Positions 8,441-15,834 of a stretch of DNA of 64,000 nucleotides are shown piece by piece. This DNA comes from Ruminococcus_G sp964621905 (GTDB lineage Bacteria > Bacillota > Clostridia > Lachnospirales > Lachnospiraceae). Made by a program: the position numbers and the translations under genes. Each line of letters opens with the position of its first letter. Position 1 is the stretch's first letter. The stretch lies in contig CAZUNG010000002.1 of assembly GCA_964621905.1 (NCBI GenBank), positions 252,382 to 316,381 of the forward strand, given 5' to 3'. Below the pieces are notes generated by a model. That model did not search any database. It was not told the origin of the DNA and worked only from the letters and a program-made list of their open reading frames with translations.

Positions 8441-10333
8441 TTAGATTCCAAGTGCCTCACGTTTTTCTTCAATTCTCTCAATCATCAGATCAACCAGTTT
8501 TTCAATATCTGTTTCTACTGTATAGGCTGCCTCTACCCAGTCTCTGATACCGTTTGTCAGCAATTCAGCAACTTCTGAAGAACCGGAAACATAAGGGTCA
8601 ACTCCGAGGAACGTATCGATACCCGTAGATACAACATAGTTACCGATCGATACCGCTTTTTCTGACATCCACTCAGGAGCACATCCAACTACCGGAAGCT
8701 GAGAAATTCTCAGTCCGGAATCTTTTGCAAGTTCTGCAGCAAGAACCATCATACGGCTGATATCAACACAGGATCCCATATGAAGTACCGGAGGAATGTC
8801 TGCCAGTTCGCAAACTCTCTTCAGACCTGCACCACAGAGATCTTTTGCACGTTTGTCCATCAGACCAGCTTTTGCTGCTGCCTGTGCAGAACATCCGGAT
8901 GCAATGATAATGATATCGTTTGCAATACATTTTTTCATTAATTCGATATGAGCGGTGTCCGGTCTGATCTTCGGATTGTTACATCCAACCATCGCCACTG
9001 CTCCGCGGATAACACCTGATGTGATACACTCCAGTAACGGTTTTGTCGTTCCTGTTTCATCAACCTGTGTATTGGTAACGCCATCCAGTACTTTGACAAT
9101 CGCTTCTACAGAGTAACCAACCGTTGCTTTCTGTTTCATATCCGGAATATGTACGAGTTCTGGTTTTCTGTTCTTAAAGTTGTCAATTGCAGCTTTTACG
9201 ATCGCTTTTGCATTTTCGCCTGCAGTTTCCGCGCTGAATCTGATAAACTCAGAATCCGGCATCTGTGCGATCGGAGAAGTTGTGATGAATTTTGTATGGA
9301 AACATTTTGACAGAGGGCCAAGTGCCGGGAAGATACACTGTACATCCACGACGATTGCTTCACACGCACCCGTCAGGACCACGTTTTCCTGCTGCAGGAA
9401 GTTTCCTGCCATTGGAACACCGCGGCGCATAGCCACTTCATTGGAAGTACAGCAGACACCGGATACGGTGATGCCTTTGGCTCCCATTTCTTTTGCGTAT
9501 GCGATCATTTCCGGATCATCTGCATATTCACAGATCATCTCTGAAAGTGACGGGTCATGTCCATGAACAACGATGTTGACATTCTCTGCAACCATAACAC
9601 CGAGGTTTGCTTCTGTATCGATTGGCTTCGGAGTTCCGAACAGTACATCCGAGAACTCTGTTCCTGCCATAGAACCACCCCAGCCATCGGAAAGACCTGC
9701 CCGCAGAGACTGACGAATCAGTGCCTCCGGTTTGGAGGAACATCCCATATGCGTCATATGCAGAGAACAGGATACCTCACGGTCAATTGCTCTCGGAGCA
9801 ATTTCCTCTCTCTCCCAGATTTCCTGAGTCGTCTTAGGTGCTCTTTTCAGGAAATTCTGTGTTCCGAATACTTTACCGTACTCGCCCATACCGAGAACTG
9901 CCATCTCATGAGCCAGATCATAGATATCTTTGCCATCTGTCTCAACGCCCCACTCTTTTGCAATACGAATCAATTTGTCCGGATCTTTTACTTTATAGTT
10001 TCCATCCGGTGCCGTTTCATACAGTGTGTGGCAGATTTCACGCCCATGATCGGAATGCGTTGCCGCCCCTCCTGCTGTGAATTTCAGGTAGTTTCTTGCT
10101 ACGATACCATGTGCATCACATCCGCAGATTCCACGTGGCGCCTTCGGTGTAATACGGCATGGTCCCATGGAACAGATACGGCAGCAGATACCCTGCTCAC
10201 CGAACTTACAATGCGGTGTCTGATTTTTCACGCGCAGCTGCCAGGAATCTGCACCTACCTTTGCACCCGTTTCAAGCAGTCGGTCAGTCGCTGCTTCGAA
10301 TTCTTCTACAGTTGTTAATTTGAATTCACTCAT
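8441..10333 (-). CDS. acsA: AcsA/CooS, nickel carbon monoxide dehydrogenase catalytic subunit
   Basis: It interconverts CO2 and CO at the Ni-4Fe-5S C-cluster and passes CO to AcsB. The N-terminal D- and B-cluster cysteines begin at C42 and continue through GICCRICSMGPC and RGICGCDAHG. Later Cys/His motifs expected for the C-cluster include VVHGHDPSLSEM, SGVCCTSNEV, MVGCNNPK, ASGCSAQAAAK and HMGSCVDISRM. The 630 aa length is standard. ATG 10333 has an ideal AAGGAGG site. The 206-nt leader before it holds symmetric elements (10420-10445 and 10489-10502), so an extra regulatory point is possible here. Confidence 0.97.
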   Translation of the reverse strand: MSEFKLTTVEEFEAATDRLLETGAKVGADSWQLRVKNQTPHCKFGEQGICCRICSMGPCRITPKAPRGICGCDAHGIVARNYLKFTAGGAATHSDHGREICHTLYETAPDGNYKVKDPDKLIRIAKEWGVETDGKDIYDLAHEMAVLGMGEYGKVFGTQNFLKRAPKTTQEIWEREEIAPRAIDREVSCSLHMTHMGCSSKPEALIRQSLRAGLSDGWGGSMAGTEFSDVLFGTPKPIDTEANLGVMVAENVNIVVHGHDPSLSEMICEYADDPEMIAYAKEMGAKGITVSGVCCTSNEVAMRRGVPMAGNFLQQENVVLTGACEAIVVDVQCIFPALGPLSKCFHTKFITTSPIAQMPDSEFIRFSAETAGENAKAIVKAAIDNFKNRKPELVHIPDMKQKATVGYSVEAIVKVLDGVTNTQVDETGTTKPLLECITSGVIRGAVAMVGCNNPKIRPDTAHIELMKKCIANDIIIIASGCSAQAAAKAGLMDKRAKDLCGAGLKRVCELADIPPVLHMGSCVDISRMMVLAAELAKDSGLRISQLPVVGCAPEWMSEKAVSIGNYVVSTGIDTFLGVDPYVSGSSEVAELLTNGIRDWVEAAYTVETDIEKLVDLMIERIEEKREALGI

Positions 10334-10419
10334 TATAAGCCTCCTTATAGTTTTTTGCTTCTTCCCCCACGGAGTGACATCCCATCCTCCCCCATGGGTT
10401 CTTGAATGATTTATTTTTT

Positions 10420-10445
10420 CCCCTTTCTAAACATTTAAAAAGGGG
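10420..10445 (-). promoter_or_regulatory. Hairpin in the acsA leader
   Basis: On the minus strand CCCCTTT pairs with AAAGGGG, and the stem can extend inward by a G-T and an A-T pair around an AT-rich loop. It is followed by A residues, not T, so it is not a standard terminator. It lies about 90 nt before the acsA start and could affect leader folding or mRNA stability. Confidence 0.35.
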
Positions 10446-10488
10446 ATAAAACACTGTGTTATGATGTTGGACTCAAAGTCATACTTTT

Positions 10489-10502
10489 TCATGCAAGCAT
10501 GA
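10489..10502. promoter_or_regulatory. Perfect 14-bp palindrome in the acsA leader (possible operator)
   Basis: TCATGCAAGCATGA consists of 6-bp arms around AA. It lies about 40 bp after the cooC2 stop and 156 bp before the acsA start. The surrounding 206-bp gap is large for this operon, where other gaps are 14-70 bp. No convincing -35/-10 pair was found beside it, so an operator role is only a suggestion. Confidence 0.3.
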
Positions 10503-10539
10503 GACGCATGACCTTTCGATCCTGGTATCAAGTGTTATC

Positions 10540-11310
10540 TTACAGATCAAGTTTTTTGATAATCTCTCTCATCGCCTGTTTCACCGGTGAATCCTCCGGA
10601 AGCTCAACTGTTGGTTTCCCATCACAGTCGTACTGATATACGGTCTCATCCTGCGGCACTACACCCAGAAGAGTCAGGCCCTGTTTCTCAATCTCTTCTT
10701 TTGTTCCTTCATTCAATTCCCCGTCAGGCGCCCGGTTAACAATCAGGCCAACCGTCTTGGGTTTCATATTGCATTCTCTGATCAATTCAGCGATTCTTCC
10801 AGCCGCCTGCACACCTCTTCTGGAACAGTCGCTTACCAGAATGGCTGTCTGCATGCTCGGCAGAATACCGCGGCTGATATGTTCCATGCCGGCTTCATTA
10901 TCCACAACAATATAGGGATAATGATTCTGAAGCTTCGAAAGCTGTGCCTGCAGCAGGCCATTTACGAAACAGTAGCAGCCTTTTCCCTGCGTCCGTCCCA
11001 TAACCAGCATATCGAAATCATCTTCCTCAATCAAAGCAGAGTTGAATTTAATCTCCGTATAATCAGCTTTGCTCATACTTGGAGGGATCGGACTTTTCAC
11101 CGCCATCTCCGCCTGTGCAACTTCCTCCCTGATGTCCCCGAGTGTGTAATCCACTTCCACTCCGAGAACCTCATTCAGATTAGAATTGGCGTCAGCGTCA
11201 ACCGCAAGGACCGGACCCTTTTTCTCTCTGCAGAGTTCCTGGATCAGAAGTCCCGTGAGTGTCGTTTTCCCAACTCCGCCTTTTCCTGCCATTGCAATTA
11301 CATGTGCCAT
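10540..11310 (-). CDS. CooC-family ATPase (second copy)
   Basis: A second CooC/AcsF-like ATPase. The deviant Walker A is AGKGGVGKTT near residues 8-17, and DADANSNLNEVLG follows the P-loop. GRTQGKGCYCFVNGLL contains the CxC pair expected for metal binding, and VVDNEAGMEHISRG is the Walker B/switch region. The 256 aa length equals the first copy, but sequence similarity is limited, so the two may serve different targets (CODH C-cluster and ACS A-cluster). Which does which cannot be told from sequence. It follows metF by 40 nt. Confidence 0.88.
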   Translation of the reverse strand: MAHVIAMAGKGGVGKTTLTGLLIQELCREKKGPVLAVDADANSNLNEVLGVEVDYTLGDIREEVAQAEMAVKSPIPPSMSKADYTEIKFNSALIEEDDFDMLVMGRTQGKGCYCFVNGLLQAQLSKLQNHYPYIVVDNEAGMEHISRGILPSMQTAILVSDCSRRGVQAAGRIAELIRECNMKPKTVGLIVNRAPDGELNEGTKEEIEKQGLTLLGVVPQDETVYQYDCDGKPTVELPEDSPVKQAMREIIKKLDL

Positions 11311-11350
11311 TTATGCTGCCTCCTAATCATTACAATGTTTATCACTGCTG

Positions 11351-12280
11351 TCAGACCAGTGTACAAATTCCTGCTCTGTCAATAATTTCAGATACATCTT
11401 CCCATTTATTCAGAGCATACAGATGGATACCATTCACGCCGCAGGCGCGGTACTCATCAATCTGCCGAATTGTATATTCTTTTCCAGCCTCTTTGAATGC
11501 CGCTTTCTTTTCATCTGCCGCTGCATCAAACGGCTCTTTATCAAATGGATTCGGGAATATCCAGTTTTTGGATATAATTTCACAAAGTTCACGCGGCATT
11601 ACACAGCCGTTACGTGAAAGTGCCATATTGATCGTAGCTGCCATATCCAGAATCGGCATAATTCCAACATCCACAGGCATTGTGATGCCAGCCTCTCTGA
11701 TGGCATCCAGCCAGTACTTGAACTGATCCATATCCCAGCAAAGCTGTGTCATGATATAGTCTGCCCCGTTATCCTGTTTTTGTTTCAGGAATGTAATGTC
11801 CGCTTCCAGAGAGCGGCATGCAATATGACCCTCCGGAGAACCGGCAACTGCAATCTCAAATTTATCACCAAATTCTTTGCGTGCATAAGCCACAAGGTCA
11901 GTTGCATAAGCAAAATCGCCGCCCGTGCCTGTCCATCCAAAAGGAAGATCGCCGCGCAGCGCCAGCATATGGTCCACACCATTGTCCAGATAATTCTGAA
12001 GCTGTTCTTTTACGCCTTCACGGGTATTGCCGATACAGGTAAAATGAGTAACCGGAATCGTATCATTGTCGGCATCAGCGATCAGTTTGCAGACTTCCAT
12101 ATTCTTTCCTACATTTGTTCCGCCGGCACCATATGTACAGGAAACATATTCCGGATTATATTTATAAAGATGAGACAGTGTATCCGGCAGTTTTTCCATT
12201 CCTTTGTCAGTCTTCGGCGGAAATACCTCAAATGATAATATCGTCCGCTCTTCCATAATTTTACTTAATTTCTTACTCAT
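11351..12280 (-). CDS. metF: Methylenetetrahydrofolate reductase (MetF)
   Basis: It reduces methylene-THF to methyl-THF, the last step of the methyl branch before AcsE. The TIM-barrel family signatures are SFEVFPPKTDKG at the N-terminus, VSCTYGAGG, the LALRGD flavin/folate motif and GVNGIHLYALNKW near the end. Length 309 aa is usual. ATG 12280 has GGAGG 7 nt upstream. No metV, rnfC2 or hdrABC homologue is adjacent; in other acetogens these often accompany metF and define the electron donor. Either the partner lies elsewhere or this MetF acts differently. Confidence 0.95.
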   Translation of the reverse strand: MSKKLSKIMEERTILSFEVFPPKTDKGMEKLPDTLSHLYKYNPEYVSCTYGAGGTNVGKNMEVCKLIADADNDTIPVTHFTCIGNTREGVKEQLQNYLDNGVDHMLALRGDLPFGWTGTGGDFAYATDLVAYARKEFGDKFEIAVAGSPEGHIACRSLEADITFLKQKQDNGADYIMTQLCWDMDQFKYWLDAIREAGITMPVDVGIMPILDMAATINMALSRNGCVMPRELCEIISKNWIFPNPFDKEPFDAAADEKKAAFKEAGKEYTIRQIDEYRACGVNGIHLYALNKWEDVSEIIDRAGICTLV

Positions 12281-12349
12281 GCAGCAACCTCCACTTTCTT
12301 ATATATTAGTATCTCTATCGTTACTTTCCCAATAAAACAGTGAATTTCC

Positions 12350-12532
12350 CTAGTTACATTCAAGTTTTACCACGCTGTTGGCCAGATCCACCATCAGGAT
12401 CCTGCCTTCTACTACCCGTTCTTCACCCATGATATCCCGAATGATAATTTTATCTCCATCCACGTCAAGTCTGCTGACGTTTTTACAAATTACCGTATTG
12501 TCACTTTCCTTAAAAACAGTAGCTAAACACAT
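12350..12532 (-). CDS. cooT: CooT-family small nickel-binding protein
   Basis: A 60-aa protein of the CooT family. It starts MCLATVF; the Cys2 next to the initiator is the nickel-coordinating residue in Rhodospirillum CooT. The rest is a compact beta domain (DGDKIIIRDIMGEE ... ILMVDLANSVVKLE). ATG 12532 lies 7 nt after AAAGGAGG, and that site is inside the end of the preceding His-rich gene, with only 2 nt between stop and start. Such coupling and the CODH genes downstream point to nickel delivery for CODH/ACS. Confidence 0.85.
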   Translation of the reverse strand: MCLATVFKESDNTVICKNVSRLDVDGDKIIIRDIMGEERVVEGRILMVDLANSVVKLECN

Positions 12533-12534
12533 AA

Positions 12535-12885
12535 TTATGCCTCCTTTAACTGCTCTTTCACAAGTGTCAGCGCCAGACTGAGGCGCATATTACCTTTCTG
12601 GAATTCAGAAACGCCTTCAAAAATCTGTTTTGCCGCATCATCCATTCCCAGCTTTTTCAGATTCTCAGCCATCTGTTCCAGCTCCGCAGCGTGCTGCTCA
12701 TTGTGCTGCAGCATATAAGTTAAAAGCGCAACAGTCTCATTTTTGCAGTCGCCACCACAGGAAGAACATTCATGTCCATGCTCATGGGAATGTCCACATT
12801 CATGAGAATGCTCATGGCTATGAGAGTGCTCACTGCCATGGGCATGCGCTACTGAATTGCCGTTTTCATCTTGTACTAAATGCAT
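12535..12885 (-). CDS. His/Cys-rich protein, probable nickel-binding or storage factor
   Basis: First gene of the acetogenesis operon. The start was set at ATG 12885, 8 nt after AAAGGAG; an in-frame ATG at 12927 has no such site. The 116-aa product has eleven His residues between positions 14 and 38 in HSH/HEH repeats, followed by C40, C43 and C47 (C30 lies inside the run). Residues 50-116 form a predicted all-helical domain (TVALLTYMLQHNEQHAAELE). It has no signal peptide or membrane segment. Metal storage or donation to CooT/CooC is inferred from composition and position. The exact family was not recognised. Confidence 0.8.
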   Translation of the reverse strand: MHLVQDENGNSVAHAHGSEHSHSHEHSHECGHSHEHGHECSSCGGDCKNETVALLTYMLQHNEQHAAELEQMAENLKKLGMDDAAKQIFEGVSEFQKGNMRLSLALTLVKEQLKEA

Positions 12886-12921
12886 GATTTTTGCTCCTTT
12901 CCGCCATGCCGAAAAACGATA

Positions 12922-12937
12922 TGACATTTATTTGTCA
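12922..12937. promoter_or_regulatory. TGACA-N6-TGTCA inverted repeat at the acs operon start site
   Basis: Five-bp arms around six bases lie just downstream of the predicted transcription start (about 12941) of the acs operon promoter. A protein bound here could block initiation or escape. No regulator gene is adjacent and the symmetry is short, so this is only a candidate operator. Confidence 0.35.
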
Positions 12938-12947
12938 ATTATGTTTT

Positions 12948-12976
12948 ATTATATCCTATAATCACTTAATATTCAA
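12948..12976 (-). promoter_or_regulatory. Main promoter of the acetogenesis operon
   Basis: On the minus strand TTGAAT (-35, 12971-12976) and TATAAT (-10, 12948-12953) are separated by exactly 17 bp. The predicted start is near 12941 and gives a leader of about 56 nt before the His-rich gene at 12885. This is the only strong sigma-A-type promoter seen on this strand between here and position 1. The 12886-13197 intergenic stretch also holds the divergent promoter of the aldo/keto reductase; nothing else was recognised in it. Confidence 0.75.
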
Positions 12977-13116
12977 TAGATATCATCCAGTTTTATCGTC
13001 CAAAATCATGTATTTTTTTTCATCCAATTCGAAAAATTGTAAAAAATGACGAAAAAGCATTATAAAGTACCAAAAGCGATTTTTATTATTTTCTTAATAT
13101 CTTTTTCATGTTTATA

Positions 13117-13125
13117 TGGTATAAT
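13117..13125 (+). promoter_or_regulatory. Extended -10 promoter for the aldo/keto reductase gene
   Basis: TGGTATAAT is a perfect extended -10 element 73 bp before the ATG at 13198. There is no good -35 hexamer at 17 bp, as is common with extended -10 promoters. It is divergent from the acs operon promoter. Confidence 0.6.
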
Positions 13126-13197
13126 AGGAACGATTGGAATGAAGAAAATACTGTAAATTACTACATTCAGTATGCCAAAAAGGAGGTAATGATCCTT

Positions 13198-14019
13198 ATG
13201 ACTGATATATCGTGCCTGGACCTGAACAGCGGAGCCAAAATGCCGCTCCTCGGTCTTGGCGTATACAAAGCAACAGGCGAACACGAAGCGGAGGATGCGA
13301 TTACTGCCGCTCTCGACATCGGATACCGGCTGTTCGATACCGCTTCAGCCTATAAAAACGAAGACGGTGTTGGCCGCGCGCTTAAAAACAGCACCATCCC
13401 CCGGAAAGAATTGTTTGTCACCACAAAGATCTGGAACAACGCACAGCGTATTGGTGATATCGAAGGTGCCTTCCACAGAAGCCTGGAACGCCTTCAGCTG
13501 GATTACGTAGATCTGTATCTGATTCACTGGCCTGTGCCGGGCTGCTATCTGGAGACCTGGAAACAGATGGAGAAACTTTACAAAGCCGGAAAAGCCCGGT
13601 CGATCGGTGTCAGCAATTTTGATATATACCAGCTGGAAGAGCTGGCAAAAGTCTCTGACATCGTGCCGGCTGTCAACCAGATCGAGGTACACCCGCTCTG
13701 GAACCAGTCCGAGCTCGTCGCCTACTGCCAATCAAAAGGGATTGCCGTTCAGGCATATGCTCCTCTGGCACGCGGCGCCTATCTGGATCGCCCGGAACTT
13801 GTTGAAATTGCTCTGAATCATGGCAAAAGTGTATCTCAGGTCGGACTTCGCTGGTCCGTCCAGAAAAACATTGCTGTCATTCCAAAATCTACAAAGAAAG
13901 AACGTATCGAGGCCAATGCCCAGATTTTTGATTTTGCATTGACCGAGGACGAGATGAGGGCTATCGACGGCATGGACGAGAAATTTCGAAGCGCTTCGGT
14001 TCCGCCGGATCTTCTTTAG
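13198..14019 (+). CDS. Aldo/keto reductase
   Basis: An NADPH-dependent carbonyl reductase of the AKR5-like group, cytosolic. The catalytic tetrad is D47, Y52, K77 and H110, seen in GYRLFDTASAYKNE, FVTTKIWN and YLIHWP. IPKSTKKERIEANAQIFDF near the C-terminus is the cofactor phosphate-binding region. ATG 13198 follows AAAAAGGAGGT by 10-11 nt; upstream in-frame starts overlap the promoter. The 273 aa length is typical. It is a single-gene unit, closed by the hairpin at 14058-14104. The substrate cannot be predicted. Confidence 0.93.
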   Translation: MTDISCLDLNSGAKMPLLGLGVYKATGEHEAEDAITAALDIGYRLFDTASAYKNEDGVGRALKNSTIPRKELFVTTKIWNNAQRIGDIEGAFHRSLERLQLDYVDLYLIHWPVPGCYLETWKQMEKLYKAGKARSIGVSNFDIYQLEELAKVSDIVPAVNQIEVHPLWNQSELVAYCQSKGIAVQAYAPLARGAYLDRPELVEIALNHGKSVSQVGLRWSVQKNIAVIPKSTKKERIEANAQIFDFALTEDEMRAIDGMDEKFRSASVPPDLL

Positions 14020-14057
14020 GCTTTTTGGCTGGTAGATCTGACATCTTGTTAACCGGA

Positions 14058-14104
14058 GAACCCCTGCGGACCGTATGATGACCTCACACGGTCCGCAGGG
14101 GTTC
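14058..14104. terminator. Bidirectional hairpin between the aldo/keto reductase gene and gpsA
   Basis: A perfect 17-bp stem (14058-14074 with 14088-14104) with a 13-nt loop lies between two convergent genes. The plus side is followed by TTTATG. The strong stem and convergent placement support termination in both directions, although U-tracts are short. Confidence 0.75.
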
Positions 14105-14130
14105 TTTATGCAATTGCCGAAGACAAACGT

Positions 14131-15141
14131 TTACTTCCAGAGATTCTCTAAAATCTCATCTTTTTTCACACGCATCATCAGCTCAGAAAGTGCGTCCACA
14201 GGTTTTTTGCCCTCAAACAGAACTTTATTGACTTCCTTTACAATCGGCATATCAATCTGATATTTTTCAGACAAGGTCAGTGCAGCCTTTGCGGAATAGA
14301 CGCCTTCCACAACCATCTTGACTTCATCCATCGCTTCCTGCATGGTATATCCCTGTCCCATCAGATAGCCGGCTTTCCTGTTGCGGCTGTGCTGGCTTGC
14401 ACATGTCACGATAAGATCGCCTATCCCCGAAAGCCCGGTCAAGGTCTCTGCATGCGCGCCCATGGCAATACCGAGACGTTTAATTTCAGCAATGCCACGC
14501 GTGATCAGCGCAGCTTTTGTGTTATCTCCACATCCCAGACCGTCGGCAATCCCCGCCGCCAGAGCAATGACATTTTTCAGCGAACCTCCAAGTTCAATGC
14601 CAAGAACGTCAGGACTTGTATAGACACGGAATACCGGGCTCATAAAAATTTCCTGTATATATTCCGCCGTCTCTTTCGTTCCGGCGCCTACCACACACGT
14701 CGTCGGAAGCCCTCTTCCCACTTCCTCCGCATGGCTCGGCCCCGAAAGCACCGCGACATTTGCCTGGGGAATCTCTTCTTCGATAATCTCGCTGAGCGTC
14801 ATCAGTGTTTTCTCTTCAATTCCCTTTGCCACATTCACGATAATCTGTCCGTCTTTCACCAGATCTTTCATCGAATGTGCTGTACTTCGTGTAAAGGGTG
14901 AAGGCACTGCCAGAACAATGAGATCCCGGTCTGCCAGAGTCATCAAAAGATCATCCGTGACGATAACCTCTTCCGGAATCCGCACTCCGGGCAGTTTGCT
15001 CTCATGCTCTCTTTTTGTACAAAGCATTTCCACTTCTTCTTTGATCACCGACCAAAGAATGACTTCATGTCCATTTTTATGCAGCAGCAGCGCCAGGGCT
15101 GTTCCCCAGCTTCCCGCTCCCGCAACACTAACCTTAGCCAT
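14131..15141 (-). CDS. gpsA: Glycerol-3-phosphate dehydrogenase [NAD(P)+]
   Basis: It reduces dihydroxyacetone phosphate to sn-glycerol-3-phosphate, the backbone for phospholipids. The N-terminal Rossmann motif GAGSWGTALALLLHKNGHEV and VNVAKGIEEKTLM, LSGPSHAEEVGRGLPT and LGGSLKNVIALAAGIADGLG are GpsA signatures. The last contains the catalytic lysine. Length 336 aa is usual. It is the final gene of the DUF512-der-plsY-gpsA operon and makes the acyl acceptor used by PlsY, encoded 40 nt upstream. Confidence 0.96.
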   Translation of the reverse strand: MAKVSVAGAGSWGTALALLLHKNGHEVILWSVIKEEVEMLCTKREHESKLPGVRIPEEVIVTDDLLMTLADRDLIVLAVPSPFTRSTAHSMKDLVKDGQIIVNVAKGIEEKTLMTLSEIIEEEIPQANVAVLSGPSHAEEVGRGLPTTCVVGAGTKETAEYIQEIFMSPVFRVYTSPDVLGIELGGSLKNVIALAAGIADGLGCGDNTKAALITRGIAEIKRLGIAMGAHAETLTGLSGIGDLIVTCASQHSRNRKAGYLMGQGYTMQEAMDEVKMVVEGVYSAKAALTLSEKYQIDMPIVKEVNKVLFEGKKPVDALSELMMRVKKDEILENLWK

Positions 15142-15181
15142 TTTTATTCCTCCTGCGCACTTTTATTATTGTAACAGTTTG

Positions 15182-15829
15182 TCATTTTTTATGTTTGCTG
15201 CTCAAATACGTTTGATTTTCATTTCCATGTATCAGCCTTACAATGTTGGCCCTGTGACGGTACACGGCCATCACCGTCAGGAATGCGGCTACCGCATACA
15301 TCTCGTACAGGTATGCCTGCTCCATCCCGAAGGCTCCAAGCTGTCCGAGCAGCACAGTTCCGCCCATAAACATCACATATACCAGCATAGATCCAAGAGA
15401 AACATAGTGTGTCACAAAAAACACGGTAAAAAACACTATGATTCCGGCGATCGTCAGTCTCCAGTCAAACGATATGATAAGACCTGCCGTCGCCGCAATT
15501 CCTTTTCCCCCGCGGAAGTTCAGATAACACGGGAAATTATGTCCCAGGATTGTTCCCGCTGCCGCATACAGCCCCAGCAGCCGGATATACTCTGCATGGC
15601 TCGCCCCGAACAACAGCCTTACCGTCACGACAGCCAGGATACACTTCAGACAGTCTCCTGCAAAAGTGATCAGACCCGCCTTCAGGCCAAGCGTACGCAG
15701 TGCATTCGTCGTTCCCGCATTGCCGCTCCCGTGTTCCCGGATATCGATCCCGTGTATCCTTCCATAGATATAAGACGTCTGAAACAACCCAAACAGATAG
15801 CCTATCGCCAGACATATTAACCGTACCAT
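15182..15829 (-). CDS. plsY: Acyl-phosphate:glycerol-3-phosphate acyltransferase PlsY
   Basis: A membrane enzyme that acylates glycerol-3-phosphate from acyl-phosphate, giving lysophosphatidate. It has about five to six hydrophobic segments. Family motif 1 is visible as GSGNAGTTNALRTLG, and the later GHNFPCYLNFRGGKGIAAT region is the phosphate-binding motif. The 215 aa length is normal. It starts 5 nt after der and lies directly before gpsA, which makes its substrate. Confidence 0.95.
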   Translation of the reverse strand: MVRLICLAIGYLFGLFQTSYIYGRIHGIDIREHGSGNAGTTNALRTLGLKAGLITFAGDCLKCILAVVTVRLLFGASHAEYIRLLGLYAAAGTILGHNFPCYLNFRGGKGIAATAGLIISFDWRLTIAGIIVFFTVFFVTHYVSLGSMLVYVMFMGGTVLLGQLGAFGMEQAYLYEMYAVAAFLTVMAVYRHRANIVRLIHGNENQTYLSSKHKK

Positions 15830-15834
15830 TTCCC

